Shown: positions 34,475-43,230, counted from the first letter of the stretch. The stretch: DNA of 64,000 bases from Glycomyces sp. NRRL B-16210 (GCF_000719515.1 NZ_JOGR01000004.1:270071-334070), one strand, 5' to 3'. Numbers and translations: made by a program. Notes: a model not told the origin generated them from the letters alone.

Positions 34475-35257
34475 ATGAGGATCGGCGAGTTGGCGGAGCG
34501 CACGGGCGTCTCGCCGCGGCTGCTGCGCTACTACGAGGCGGGCGGGCTCATCGCCGCCGAGCGCTCCCCGAACGGCTACCGGGACTTCGGCGAGCACAAC
34601 GTGGCGCGGGTCGGGCAGATCCGGGGCCTCTTGGACGCCGGTATCCCGGTGAAGATCATCAGGCAGATCCTGCCGTGCCTGGGCGGGCCCGCGGACATCT
34701 ACTTCCCCGATCCCGAACCGGAGATGCTGGCCCTGCTCGAGGAGCAACGCGACCGCATGACCCGCAAGGCCGAGTGCGTGCTGAAGAACCGCGACGCGAT
34801 CGCCGAGTACCTCGACCGGGTGCGCAGCGGCGCGGCGGACGAGCCCGGCCGGGTCTTAGGACTTGCGGCCGAAGGGAACCGCGACCGCGGTCGGATGCCC
34901 GGTCGCTGCGGCGCCGATAGCGTCGGGCGTAGTCGGACCCCCCAGCGAAGCGAGGAGCGGCGATGTCCATTCTGGTCACCGGTGCCACGGGCAATGTCGG
35001 CCGCCACGTCGTCGCGGGCCTCGCCGGGGCCGGCCGCCGGGTCCGCGCGTTCACGCGGCGCCCGGGCGCCCGGTTCCCCGGCGGCGTCGAGGTCGCGGTC
35101 GGCGACCTGGCCGATCCGGCGGGTTTCGGCGCCGCCCTCGACGGGGTCACCGCGGTGCACCTCATCGCCGCCCAGGGCAGCGGGTTCGCGACCGTGCCGC
35201 TCGAAGCGCCCGAGGAGCTGGTCGCGCTCGCCGTCGAGGCGGGGGTGCGGCGGGTGA
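34475..35257 (+). CDS. MerR-family regulator; literal ORF runs on into the next gene
   Basis: ATG 34475 follows GAGG. The first 128 residues are a complete MerR protein: HTH (MRIGELAERTGVSPRLLRYY), second helix-wing (SPNGYRDFGEHNVARVGQIR), dimerisation helix and an acidic middle ending with RDAIAEYLDRVRSG. It has no cysteine cluster of a metal sensor. Homologues end near residue 128; here no in-frame stop occurs until 35257, so 295 nt overlap the following oxidoreductase gene, and the extra 130 residues are Arg/Ser/Pro-rich frame-shadow sequence. A TAG lies one base out of frame at 34857-34859, so a single-base indel probably removed the native stop. It likely autoregulates and controls the divergent MFS gene. 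Confidence 0.75.
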   Translation: MRIGELAERTGVSPRLLRYYEAGGLIAAERSPNGYRDFGEHNVARVGQIRGLLDAGIPVKIIRQILPCLGGPADIYFPDPEPEMLALLEEQRDRMTRKAECVLKNRDAIAEYLDRVRSGAADEPGRVLGLAAEGNRDRGRMPGRCGADSVGRSRTPQRSEERRCPFWSPVPRAMSAATSSRASPGPAAGSARSRGARAPGSPAASRSRSATWPIRRVSAPPSTGSPRCTSSPPRAAGSRPCRSKRPRSWSRSPSRRGCGG

Positions 35258-35784
35258 CGGTGCTGTGGAACGGGCAGCCGGGCCCGGTCGAGGCGGCCGT
35301 GGAGCGCAGCGGTCTGGAGTGGACGCACCTGCGGCCGGGCGGGTTCATGTCGAACGATCTGGGCTGGGCCGAGGCGGTTCGGTCCGAGGGCGTCGTGCGC
35401 GAGCCGTTCCCCGAGGCGGCGCATCGCCTCGTCGACGAGGCCGACATCGCGGCGGTGGCCGTCGCCGCGCTCACCGAGGACGGCCACGTCGGCCGGACGT
35501 ACGCGCTCACCGGCGCCGAGGCGCTGACCGTTCCCGAGCGGGTCGCGGCGCTCGCGCGGGCGAGCGGCCGCGCGATCCGCTACGAGGAGCTGAGCCGGGC
35601 CGCCGCCCGCGAGCGCATGATCGGGGCGGGCCTGGACGCCGACAGCGCCGACTTCTTCCTGGACTGGCACGCCGGGTCGCAAGCGGAGGAGCCGGCCGAG
35701 GCGGCCGACATCGCGGCGATCACCGGCCGCCCGGCCGGGACGTACGCGCGGTGGGCGAAGCGCCAGGCGCCGCTGTTCTCCTGA
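34963..35784 (+). CDS. NmrA-like NAD(P)-binding oxidoreductase/regulator
   Basis: 273 aa. N-terminal Rossmann motif SILVTGATGNVGRHVV and no Tyr-x-x-x-Lys pair of classical short-chain reductases, which places it in the atypical SDR/NmrA group (redox sensors, quinone-type reductases). ATG 34963 follows GAGGAGC. Mid-protein SGLEWTHLRPGGFMSN is a family hallmark. Same strand as MerR with internal overlap; may be part of the MerR regulon. A paralogue of the same group lies at 39016-39870. Confidence 0.85.
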   Translation: MSILVTGATGNVGRHVVAGLAGAGRRVRAFTRRPGARFPGGVEVAVGDLADPAGFGAALDGVTAVHLIAAQGSGFATVPLEAPEELVALAVEAGVRRVTVLWNGQPGPVEAAVERSGLEWTHLRPGGFMSNDLGWAEAVRSEGVVREPFPEAAHRLVDEADIAAVAVAALTEDGHVGRTYALTGAEALTVPERVAALARASGRAIRYEELSRAAARERMIGAGLDADSADFFLDWHAGSQAEEPAEAADIAAITGRPAGTYARWAKRQAPLFS

Positions 35785-36926
35785 GCTAGGGCGTGTTTGG
35801 GAATCCCCGGTGAGTCGGTATCCGAGTCCATTTGTTCGCTCGCGAGGCGGAAGGCCTTCCCGATACCGGTGTTGTATCGGGAAGACGCGTCGGTGCCCAG
35901 CTGCGCGAACAGCGGCACGGCCTCGGCGCCGCGGCCGGCGCTCACCAGGGCGTGCGCCGCCCACCGCCGGTCGCCGCCGGCGTCGACGCCGCCTCCGGCA
36001 GGCGTGGCCAGGCGGGCGAGGACCGCGTCGATCGCGCGGTGGACTCGGGGGTCCCTCCAGATCTTCTCGTCGTGGTCCTCGTAGCCGAACGCGGCCTGGA
36101 GCACCAGGAACGCGAGCGAGGGCGAGGCGGCGGCGCGTTCGGCGAACGCGAACACCTGGTCGTAGCCGCCAGGCCCTTCGGGGGTCATGTACATGAGGGC
36201 GAACTCGTGTCCGGTGCGGTGCAGCGGGTCGCGGGCCTGGAGTTCGCGCCAGACGGCGCCGAACGCGTTGCCGTCGTAGCCGCGCCCGCGCGAGAGGATG
36301 ATGAGCGTCGACCACGGGGTCGGGTCCTCGGGCGCGAGTTCGGCCGCGCGGTGCGCGGCGGCCTCGGAGCGCTGCACGGTCTGGTAGAACGCCTCGTGCT
36401 GCTGGGGCGCGGTCGCCTCGGGCGGCTGGTTGCCGCGCAGTTTCCATGCGAGCCAGAACAGGCCGTGGGCGTCGACGGCCGCGAGGTCGCGGTGCTCTCC
36501 GGCGGCGGCGCGCCACGCCTGGATCCAGGTGGCGTCGTCGGCGGCGGCCTCGCCGAGGGCGTGGACGGCGGCCGATCGCATCGCCCAGTCGCCGTAGCTG
36601 CGGCCGAGCAGGTCGGCGGCGGGCCGCCAGTCGCCGGCGCGCGCGGCGTCCACGGCCGCGGCGATCACCGGGACGGGTCGGCTCAGGTCGGTGCTCAGCG
36701 CGGCCTTGGGCGGCAGGCCCCAGCGGGTGACGTCGACGGGAGGGATGTCGGGCAGGCCGGGGATGATCTCGGCCGGGTTGACGTTGGGGTCGACCTGCGC
36801 GATCAAAGCGATCAGGTCACCGTGGGGTGCGACTTCCAGGTATTGCGTCACCGACAGGCCCCGGCCCTTGGCCTCCTTGCGGAGGGCCTTGAGGACGCGG
36901 GTCTTAGTCGCCAGGAGCAGTGCCAC
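35580..36926 (-). CDS. Hypothetical protein coupled to M48 peptidase; C-terminus uncertain
   Basis: 448 aa by literal ORF. GTG 36926 follows AAAGGCGAG and lies 23 nt inside the end of the M48 gene, so the pair is translationally coupled. Residues 1-60 resemble a short globular domain (TKTRVLKALRKEAKGRGLSV); residues 95-360 are helical and repeat-like (SAAVHALGEAAADDATWIQ; AAHRAAELAPEDPTPWSTL), suggesting TPR-type pairs. The last 70 residues overlap, antisense, the 3' end of the NmrA gene and read like frame shadow, so the native stop may be lost near 35800. No known function. Its partner peptidase suggests a role at the membrane or in proteolysis control. Confidence 0.65.
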   Translation of the reverse strand: MALLLATKTRVLKALRKEAKGRGLSVTQYLEVAPHGDLIALIAQVDPNVNPAEIIPGLPDIPPVDVTRWGLPPKAALSTDLSRPVPVIAAAVDAARAGDWRPAADLLGRSYGDWAMRSAAVHALGEAAADDATWIQAWRAAAGEHRDLAAVDAHGLFWLAWKLRGNQPPEATAPQQHEAFYQTVQRSEAAAHRAAELAPEDPTPWSTLIILSRGRGYDGNAFGAVWRELQARDPLHRTGHEFALMYMTPEGPGGYDQVFAFAERAAASPSLAFLVLQAAFGYEDHDEKIWRDPRVHRAIDAVLARLATPAGGGVDAGGDRRWAAHALVSAGRGAEAVPLFAQLGTDASSRYNTGIGKAFRLASEQMDSDTDSPGIPKHALAQENSGAWRFAHRAYVPAGRPVIAAMSAASAGSSACDPACQSRKKSALSASRPAPIMRSRAAARLSSS

Positions 36927-38412
36927 GGGGTACTCGCCTTTCGAGAGATCGGCTCGCCGACTCGAGGAGTGCGCGCAGGGGCGCGGTGTCCGGCCGTTCG
37001 GAGACCGCGGCGTCGACCAGCTCCGGCAGTGACTGCCGGTACCGCTCGTCGAGTTGGGCGGTGCCGACCGACGGCCACGATTCGCGCCAGTGTACAGCGC
37101 CACTACCGGTAAGGGTTTCGACCACTGCCCCGTAAAGTCCTTTCTGCACCCGCAGCCGGGTCCGTTCCAGGCGCACCCGCGGAGGGTCGGCCGCGCCGAT
37201 CCCGTCGCCTAGTCCCGCACCGAGGTCGGCGAGGAGGCCCGCGTCGAGGGCGTCGAGCACCGCTTCGGGCGAGGGCGCCCGCCCGGTGAGGCGGGCGGCG
37301 GCGGCCGGCACGCGCTCGGCGTCGTCCCGCAGCGCGGCGAGGTCGCCGACGCGGGCGAGGGTCGGCCAGTCGACGCGGCGCATCTCGCGCGCCTGCGGCG
37401 GCAGGGCCTCCAGTACCGCCGCGTCGAGCAGCGCGGCCGGATCGCGCAGGAGGTCGAGCGCGTCCCCGGTCGGCACGGGCACGGTCGCGGCGGCGTTCAG
37501 GGCGGTGACGGCCGCGATCCGCTCGCCCATGGGCGGGTGCGTGTCGTACGGGTCCGCTTGCGGGTGTTCGTAATCTTGTTCACCGAGTGCGGCGCGGTAG
37601 GCGCGGTAGCCGTAGAAGACGTCGGCCGGGAGGTGCCCGGCGTCCCAGGCGTGGACGAGGTGGTCGCCGGTGAACACCGCCCAGGACCGGGTGATCGGCG
37701 CCAGCTCGCCGAAGGCCGCGGCGGTGTCGGCCGAGCCGACCGCCGAGGCCGCCGCCTCGTCGGCGGCGAGTTCCTGGCGCCTGCTGAGCCGGGCGGAGGA
37801 GCGCAGCACGAGGGCGCCGTAGCGGCGCAGCAGGAAGTGCAGGGCGCGTTGGAGCAGGTCGTGGCGGTTCATCGCGGTCATGGTGCGGGCGAAGGCGAGT
37901 CGGCTGCGGTAGGCGATGGCGGAGAGGCGGGTGTCGCGGTTGCCGTAGTGCGCGAGCTCGTGGGTGATCACGGCCGCGAGCCGGGGCGCGCTCAGTGAGG
38001 CGATGAGCGGGGCGCCGAGGTACATGCGCCGCCGGGTGGCGATGAGGCCGAGCAGCCGGGTGTCCTCGGAGACGGCGGCGTTGGCCTCGGCGGTCACGCG
38101 GATCTCGTCGGGCGGCGCGGTGCCCGCGGCCTGCGCGAGGGTGCGGACCAGGGCCCACAGTTCGGGCTGCTCGCGTTCGGGCACCGGCACGCCGCGGATC
38201 GGGCCGCCGCGCTCGGCGACGAGGAGCCACAGGCCGCGGCCGAGCACCAGGACCGTCGGAAGCACCCCGATCGCGATCTTGGCGGCGTCCCAGGGGGAGA
38301 CGGTGAACGCGTAGGCGTTGAAGGCGACCAGGGCGCCGATGACGGCGACCATCGCGGCCGGCACGGCGCCGATCAGCAGGAGCTGCGACAACTGGCGCGG
38401 CAGCGGTGTCAC
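36904..38412 (-). CDS. M48-family membrane metallopeptidase
   Basis: 502 aa. Two N-terminal membrane helices (LLLIGAVPAAMVAVIGALVA and the following AAKIAIGVLPTVLVLG), then zinc motif HELAHYGNRD (HExxH, near residue 150) and a later acidic segment RRQELAADEAAASA supplying the third ligand. The rest is a long cytoplasmic or external helical domain. HtpX/Ste24-like peptidases degrade misfolded membrane proteins or process small ones. GTG 38412 is chosen for the AAGGGG site upstream and because it includes the first helix. Coupled to the downstream hypothetical gene. Confidence 0.88.
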   Translation of the reverse strand: MTPLPRQLSQLLLIGAVPAAMVAVIGALVAFNAYAFTVSPWDAAKIAIGVLPTVLVLGRGLWLLVAERGGPIRGVPVPEREQPELWALVRTLAQAAGTAPPDEIRVTAEANAAVSEDTRLLGLIATRRRMYLGAPLIASLSAPRLAAVITHELAHYGNRDTRLSAIAYRSRLAFARTMTAMNRHDLLQRALHFLLRRYGALVLRSSARLSRRQELAADEAAASAVGSADTAAAFGELAPITRSWAVFTGDHLVHAWDAGHLPADVFYGYRAYRAALGEQDYEHPQADPYDTHPPMGERIAAVTALNAAATVPVPTGDALDLLRDPAALLDAAVLEALPPQAREMRRVDWPTLARVGDLAALRDDAERVPAAAARLTGRAPSPEAVLDALDAGLLADLGAGLGDGIGAADPPRVRLERTRLRVQKGLYGAVVETLTGSGAVHWRESWPSVGTAQLDERYRQSLPELVDAAVSERPDTAPLRALLESASRSLERRVPRGTAPGD

Positions 38413-38464
38413 GAGCGGTCCCCTTCGACGCCGGGGCGATCACCGATCGCCGATGGTCGCCACC

Positions 38465-38962
38465 CTACCGAGCGTCGGCCACGGCGACCACCCGGCGCTC
38501 GGCGACGGTCTCGCAGTCGTCGGCGAACACGAACTCCGCGCGAATCCGCTGCCCGGCCAGGACCTGGGGAAGCCAGTACCGGTTGTCGTCCCACATGTCC
38601 CGGCCCGGCAGGTCGTCGATCGGATACCAGCGCGGGGCGAGTTCCGCGGTCTCGCGCGCCTCGCCGGTGAACCGATCGGCGACGAACACGGCCACCTGCA
38701 TGTCCCAGGCGGGTTTCGCCGGGAACCGGAACGTCACGCTCGCGGCCTCGCGGAGGTCGCCGACGTTCACGACGAGGCCCGACTCCTCGGCGGTCTCGCG
38801 GGCCGCGGCCTGGGCCGCGGTCTCGCCGGGTTCGACGTGTCCGCCGGGGCCGACGATCTTGCCGGTACCGAAGCCGGTCTTCTTGCGCCCGAGCAGGACC
38901 TCTCGGTTCCCATCGGGGGCGGGGCGGGTCAGGAAGCACAGGCACACGGGTGTCGAGGTCAC
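38465..38962 (-). CDS. Nudix hydrolase (8-oxo-dGTP diphosphatase-like)
   Basis: 165 aa. Complete Nudix box in two parts: GGHVEPGETAAQAAARE then TAEESGL (GX5EX7REUXEEXGU). N-terminal MTSTPVCLCFLTRP and the KTGFGTGKIVGPGGHVEPGE stretch resemble MTH1/MutT-type enzymes, which clean oxidised nucleotides. GTG 38962. Separated from the M48 start by 52 nt and from the oxidoreductase stop by 53 nt; probably read together with neighbours on the minus strand. Confidence 0.88.
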   Translation of the reverse strand: MTSTPVCLCFLTRPAPDGNREVLLGRKKTGFGTGKIVGPGGHVEPGETAAQAAARETAEESGLVVNVGDLREAASVTFRFPAKPAWDMQVAVFVADRFTGEARETAELAPRWYPIDDLPGRDMWDDNRYWLPQVLAGQRIRAEFVFADDCETVAERRVVAVADAR

Positions 38963-39015
38963 ACGGCATTGTCACACGGCGTTCTCGCGGGAGGCCCGTT
39001 CGGCACCGGGCGTCG

Positions 39016-39870
39016 CTAGTCGGCCCAGGCGCCTTCAGTGGCGGCGCGGGCGGCCCAGTCGGCGAAGGCGACCGGTTCGCGGCCGAGGACGCGGGAGACC
39101 CCGTCGGCCGGGTCGGCGATCTTGCCTTCGCGCATGACCTGGTACATCACGTTGAGGAACGCGACGAGCGGTTCGGGCAGGTCTGCGGACCGCAGGGCGG
39201 CGTCGTGCTCCTCGGGGGTCTCGGACCGGAATTCGATGGTGGTCCCGGAGGCCTTGGCGATGAGCGCGACGGCCTCGGCGAAGGTGAGCGACTCGGGTCC
39301 GCTCAGCTGGTAGATCCGGCCGTGGTGGCCGTCCTCGGTGAGGACGGCGGCGGCGACGGCGGCGATGTCCTCGACGTCGATGAACGGTTCGGAGGTGCCT
39401 TCGAGCGGCAGTGCGAGTTCGCCGGCGCGGAGCGCCTCGTGGTACTCGCCTTCGCTGAAGTTCTGGTTGAAGTTGTTGGGTTGCAGGACGGTCCATTCGA
39501 GACCGGAGTTCTGGACCGCGACCTGCGCGGCGTACATGCCGATCGCGTCGGGGCCGACGCCGGCCGCTTCGGCGAGGACGTGGATGTTCCGGCCGGACTG
39601 GGCGACGAGGCGGCGCACGCCCGCGTTCGCGGCCGCGGCGGCGAATGCGGCGGCGGGGAAGGGCTCGTCGGGCGGGATGAGGTAGGCGGCGGCGACGCCG
39701 TCGAGGGCCGGGGCCCAGGTCGCGTCGTCGTGCCAGTCGAACGGGAGGGCGGTGCCGCGCGAGACGGCGCGGACGTCGTGCCCGGCTTCGGTCAGGCGGG
39801 AGACGAGGCGGCGCCCGACCTTGCCGGTGCCGCCGGTGACGAGGATGGTGTATGCGGTGTCGTTGCTCAT
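39016..39870 (-). CDS. NmrA-like NAD(P)-binding oxidoreductase
   Basis: 284 aa. Rossmann motif TILVTGGTGKVGRRLVSRL; downstream RLVAQSGRNIHVLAE, SGLEWTVLQPNNFNQNF (family hallmark) and RIYQLSGPESLTFAEAV. Same group as the protein at 34963-35784, with low identity, so an old duplication or independent recruitment. ATG 39870; weak ribosome-binding site. It lies downstream of the divergently regulated WYL gene on the same strand (109 nt gap). Confidence 0.85.
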   Translation of the reverse strand: MSNDTAYTILVTGGTGKVGRRLVSRLTEAGHDVRAVSRGTALPFDWHDDATWAPALDGVAAAYLIPPDEPFPAAAFAAAAANAGVRRLVAQSGRNIHVLAEAAGVGPDAIGMYAAQVAVQNSGLEWTVLQPNNFNQNFSEGEYHEALRAGELALPLEGTSEPFIDVEDIAAVAAAVLTEDGHHGRIYQLSGPESLTFAEAVALIAKASGTTIEFRSETPEEHDAALRSADLPEPLVAFLNVMYQVMREGKIADPADGVSRVLGREPVAFADWAARAATEGAWAD

Positions 39871-39979
39871 GCACCCCAGTCAAGTCGGGAAGGGGAGGAA
39901 AGCCCATCGTCACGACGCCACAATGAATGCGAGATCGTCTACGGGCGACAGATCGTCTCCGCGCTCGCAGGAGACGCCG

Positions 39980-40942
39980 CTAATCCGATTCCGGTCCGGC
40001 CGCATCCACGTATCGCTTTGCGAGGGTGCGCAGGTGGGCCTTCAGCTCCTCCGGATGCTCCACCGTGAACGGCAGGTGCAGCGACCCGAGGTAGCTCGCC
40101 AGGTCCGGGATCGAGTCCGTGCCCGTCTCCAGCACGCACTCGCCCTCCCCCGCCGCCTCCACAAGGCCGCTGCCCGGCGGCAGCACCTCGGCCACCGCCT
40201 CCGCCGAGGCGTGCAGCCGAATCCGGGCCCGGTGCCGCCACGCCGTCTGCCCCAGGCCCCGCAGCACGTGGTCCACCGCCTCCTCCGGCGGCTCCTTCGG
40301 CGCGAACCGCGGCCCGTTCGGCGTCCGCGGCCGCACCCGGTCGGCCCGGAAGGTCCGCCAGTCCCCTCGGTCCACGTCCCACGCCAGCAGGTACCAGCGC
40401 CGACCCGTGTAGACCAGCCGGTGCGGCTCGGCCCGCCGCCGCGTCGCCTCCCCCGCCCGGTCCACGTAGTCGAACCGCAACTGCTCGTGCCGGTGCGCCG
40501 CCTCGGCGATCTGCGTCAGCGTCGCCGCATCCACGGTCGGCCCCGCGGCCGCCGCCGAGACCGTCGCCGACCGCAGCACGTCGATGCGCCGGCGCAGCCG
40601 CGAGGGCATCGTCTGCTCCAGCTTCGTCAACGCCCGCAGCGAGGTCTCCTCGATCCCCGACACCGAACCCGACGCCGCGGCCCGCAGGCCCACCGCCACC
40701 GCGACCGCCTCCTCGTCGTCCAGCAGCAGCGGCGGCATCGCGTTCCCCGCCTCCAGCCGGTAGCCGCCGGCGCTGCCGGTCGTGGACCGCACCCGGTACC
40801 CGAGCCGCCGCAGCCGGTCGATGTCGCTGCGCACCGTCCGCGTCGTCACCTCCAGGCGCTCGGCCAGCGCCGCGCCGGTCCACTCCCGCTGAGCCTGGAG
40901 CAGTGAGAGCACGCGCAGCAGCCGCGCGGAAGTCGCCAACAT
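39980..40942 (-). CDS. WYL-domain transcriptional regulator
   Basis: 320 aa. N-terminal winged helix (LATSARLLRVLSLLQ, ALAERLEVTTRTVRSDIDRL), WYL domain with RRAEPHRLVYTGRRWYLLAW around residue 200, and a C-terminal WCX-like extension (HLPFTVEHPEELKAHLRTL). ATG 40942 preferred to upstream ATG 40984 because GGGAG precedes it and the HTH begins normally. Most YafY-type regulators are repressors sensing a small ligand through WYL. Divergent from a VOC gene across an 80 nt gap that holds a perfect 25-nt palindrome, its probable operator. Confidence 0.9.
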   Translation of the reverse strand: MLATSARLLRVLSLLQAQREWTGAALAERLEVTTRTVRSDIDRLRRLGYRVRSTTGSAGGYRLEAGNAMPPLLLDDEEAVAVAVGLRAAASGSVSGIEETSLRALTKLEQTMPSRLRRRIDVLRSATVSAAAAGPTVDAATLTQIAEAAHRHEQLRFDYVDRAGEATRRRAEPHRLVYTGRRWYLLAWDVDRGDWRTFRADRVRPRTPNGPRFAPKEPPEEAVDHVLRGLGQTAWRHRARIRLHASAEAVAEVLPPGSGLVEAAGEGECVLETGTDSIPDLASYLGSLHLPFTVEHPEELKAHLRTLAKRYVDAAGPESD

Positions 40943-40960
40943 TCCCCGATTCTCCCACGC

Positions 40961-40985
40961 ATTGCGGAAGCTCATCTTCCGCAAT
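40961..40985. promoter_or_regulatory. Operator of the WYL regulator
   Basis: Perfect 10-bp arms ATTGCGGAAG (40961-40970) and CTTCCGCAAT (40976-40985) with centre CTCAT, in the gap between the regulator and the VOC gene. The position would let one dimer control both promoters. Confidence 0.75.
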
Positions 40986-41022
40986 CGGTCCTACCTTGGA
41001 CGAAACGACGAAGGAGACGCCA

Positions 41023-41424
41023 ATGCTGCGGGGATTCACCACCATCAGCTATTTCGCCGAGGATCTGGAGGCCGCGAAGGCCTGGTACACCGAGCTGCTG
41101 GGCATCGAGCCGTACTTCGAGGTGCCCGGCGGGTACGTCGAGTTCCGGGTGGGCGACTACCAGCACGAACTCGGCATCGTCCAGTCCGGCTGGGCGCCGC
41201 ACGACACCACCGCCGCGCCCGGCGGCGCGATCATGAACTGGCACGTGGACGAGATCGACGCCGCGATCGAGCGGCTGCTGGCCATGGGCGCGACGGCGTA
41301 CGAGCCGAAGACCGAGCGGGGCCCGGGTTTCGTGACCGCCGCCTTCCTCGATCCGTTCGGGAACGTCCTCGGCGTCATGTACAACCGGCACTACCTCGAC
41401 GTGCTCGCCGCGAAAGGAGCCTGA
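41023..41424 (+). CDS. VOC (glyoxalase/bleomycin-resistance) family protein
   Basis: 133 aa. ATG 41023 with AAGGAGA 5 nt upstream. Single VOC module pair: ISYFAEDLEAAKAWYTELLG then YQHELGIVQ, second half MNWHVDEIDAAIERLLAMGA and FLDPFGNVLGVMYN. Potential metal ligands are a His in the first half and Glu/His in the second. A small-molecule isomerase, dioxygenase or binding role is possible. First gene of the divergent WYL unit, 2 nt ahead of the next gene, so both are likely WYL-controlled. Confidence 0.85.
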   Translation: MLRGFTTISYFAEDLEAAKAWYTELLGIEPYFEVPGGYVEFRVGDYQHELGIVQSGWAPHDTTAAPGGAIMNWHVDEIDAAIERLLAMGATAYEPKTERGPGFVTAAFLDPFGNVLGVMYNRHYLDVLAAKGA

Positions 41425-41426
41425 CC

Positions 41427-41972
41427 GTGCACATGCTCGATTTCGCCGACCTCGCGGCGTGGGAGTCCTGGCTGGAGGCCAACGGCGCCGAACGCGAGGC
41501 GGTGTTGCGCATCGGGAAGCGCTCCTCCCCCGCCGGTCGCCTCCGGATCGAGCCGGCTCTCGAAGCCGCGCTGTGCTTCGGGTGGATCGACGGCCGGCGC
41601 AACGCACTCGACGAGGTGTCCTTCCTCCAGCGGTTCTCGCCGCGGGCGAAGGGCAGCTCGTGGTCGCGGCGGAACCGGACGATCGTCGAGTCGCTCATCG
41701 AGTCCGGCCGGATGCGCCCGGCCGGGCTCGCCGAGGTCGAGGCCGCGCGGGCCGACGGCCGCTGGGAGGCCGCCTACGCCTCGCAGCGGGACGCCGAGGT
41801 GCCGCCCGAGCTGGTCGCCGTACTCGCCGCGAACCCGGCCGCGAACGCGGCGTTCGAAGAACTCAGCAGGTCCGAGCGGTACACGTTGATCCTTCGGATC
41901 CTCAAGGCCCGCACGCCTTCGAGCAGGGAGCGGACGGCGGCGCGGATCGCCGAGCGGCTCGCGTCCGGTTGA
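41427..41972 (+). CDS. YdeI/OmpD-associated-like protein
   Basis: 181 aa from GTG 41427 (AAAGGAG 7 nt upstream); ATG 41433 is an alternative with poorer spacing. Motifs of the YdeI group: ALCFGWIDGRRNALDEVSFLQRFSPRAKGSSWS and a C-terminal AARIAERL helix. Function unknown; some members are linked to resistance to polymyxin or stress. Starts 2 nt after the VOC stop, so one operon with it. Confidence 0.85.
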   Translation: MHMLDFADLAAWESWLEANGAEREAVLRIGKRSSPAGRLRIEPALEAALCFGWIDGRRNALDEVSFLQRFSPRAKGSSWSRRNRTIVESLIESGRMRPAGLAEVEAARADGRWEAAYASQRDAEVPPELVAVLAANPAANAAFEELSRSERYTLILRILKARTPSSRERTAARIAERLASG

Positions 41973-42069
41973 GGCCGCACGGCGCGACTGCCCTGTGGAA
42001 CCGCCGCCGCCCGGTTGCGGGCCGGGCGCGGCGGGCGGCGATGATGGCCGGGTTCGCAGAGGAGGAACC

Positions 42070-43230
42070 ATGAACGGATCCGGCCCGGCCCGGCGGCCCC
42101 AGACGACCATCTTCACGCGGATGTCGGCGCTCGCGCAGCGCCACGCGGCGGTGAACCTCGGCCAGGGCTTCCCCGACGAGTCCGGGCCCGCCCGGATCGT
42201 CGAGGCCGCCGCGGCGGCCATGCGCGCGGGCCACAACCAGTACCCGCCGCTGGCGGGCATTCCTCAACTGCGCCAGGCGATCAGCGAGCACCAGCGGCAC
42301 TGGTACGGGCTCGAACCCGACCCCGGCGAGGGCGTGGTCGTCACCGCCGGGGCGACCGAGGCGATCGCCGCCGCGCTGCTGGCGCTGGTCGAGCCGGGCG
42401 ACGAGGTGATCGCGTTCGAGCCGTTCTACGACTCCTACAAGGCGGGCGTCGAGATGGCCGGCGGCGTCCTCGTGCCGGTGCGCCTGGAGGCCCCGGACTA
42501 CCGGCCGGACCTGGAGCGGCTGCGCTCGGCGGTCACCGACCGCACCCGGTTGCTGCTGGTCAACACCCCGCACAACCCCACCGGCACCGTGTTCGACCGG
42601 GCCGAGCTGGAGGCGATCGCGGCCCTGGCGGTCGAGCGGGACCTGCTGGTGGTGACCGACGAGGTGTACGAGCACCTGGTCTTCGCGGGGCGCGAGCACG
42701 TGCCGCTCGCGGGCCTGGACGGCATGTGGGACCGGACGGTGACGATCAGCTCGGCGGGCAAGACGTTCTCGCTGACCGGCTGGAAGATCGGCTGGGCCAC
42801 CGGGCCCGCGGCCCTGGTCGGCCGGGTCGCGGCGGTCAAGCAGTACCTGTCGTTCGCCTCGGGGACCCCGTTCCAGCACGGGATCGTGGAGGCGCTGGCC
42901 TCCGGCGAGAAGTACTACCGCGGGTTCGCCGCGAGTTACGAGCGGCGCCGGGACCTCATGGTGGCGGGCCTGGCCGACCTCGGTTTCACCGTGCGCGAAC
43001 CGGAGGGGACCTATTTCGTGACCACCGGGATCGAGTCGTTCGGCGTCGAGGACGGCATGGCGTTCTGCCTGGAGCTGCCCGAGCGGTGCGGGGTCGTGGC
43101 CATCCCCACCCAGGTCTTCTACGCCGACGGGGACGTGCCGCGCCCGGAGGTCCGCTTCACCTTCTGCAAGCCCGAGCCGGTGCTCGAAGAGGGCCTGGCT
43201 CGACTGCGCAAGGGCCTGCGGGGGCAGTAG
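42070..43230 (+). CDS. PLP-dependent class I/II aminotransferase (kynurenine/DapC-like)
   Basis: 386 aa. ATG 42070 preceded by GAGGAGG; an in-frame ATG at 41995 adds an unlikely Gly/Pro-rich leader. PLP-lysine in ISSAGKTFSLTGWKIGW, cofactor-ring Asp/Tyr in VVTDEVYEHLVF, N-terminal AVNLGQGFPDESGP and LVNTPHNPTGTVFD. Similar enzymes act as kynurenine-oxoglutarate or N-succinyl-diaminopimelate aminotransferases. Which one is undecided. Monocistronic by appearance: 97 nt after the YdeI-like gene and followed by a structured leader. Confidence 0.88.
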   Translation: MNGSGPARRPQTTIFTRMSALAQRHAAVNLGQGFPDESGPARIVEAAAAAMRAGHNQYPPLAGIPQLRQAISEHQRHWYGLEPDPGEGVVVTAGATEAIAAALLALVEPGDEVIAFEPFYDSYKAGVEMAGGVLVPVRLEAPDYRPDLERLRSAVTDRTRLLLVNTPHNPTGTVFDRAELEAIAALAVERDLLVVTDEVYEHLVFAGREHVPLAGLDGMWDRTVTISSAGKTFSLTGWKIGWATGPAALVGRVAAVKQYLSFASGTPFQHGIVEALASGEKYYRGFAASYERRRDLMVAGLADLGFTVREPEGTYFVTTGIESFGVEDGMAFCLELPERCGVVAIPTQVFYADGDVPRPEVRFTFCKPEPVLEEGLARLRKGLRGQ

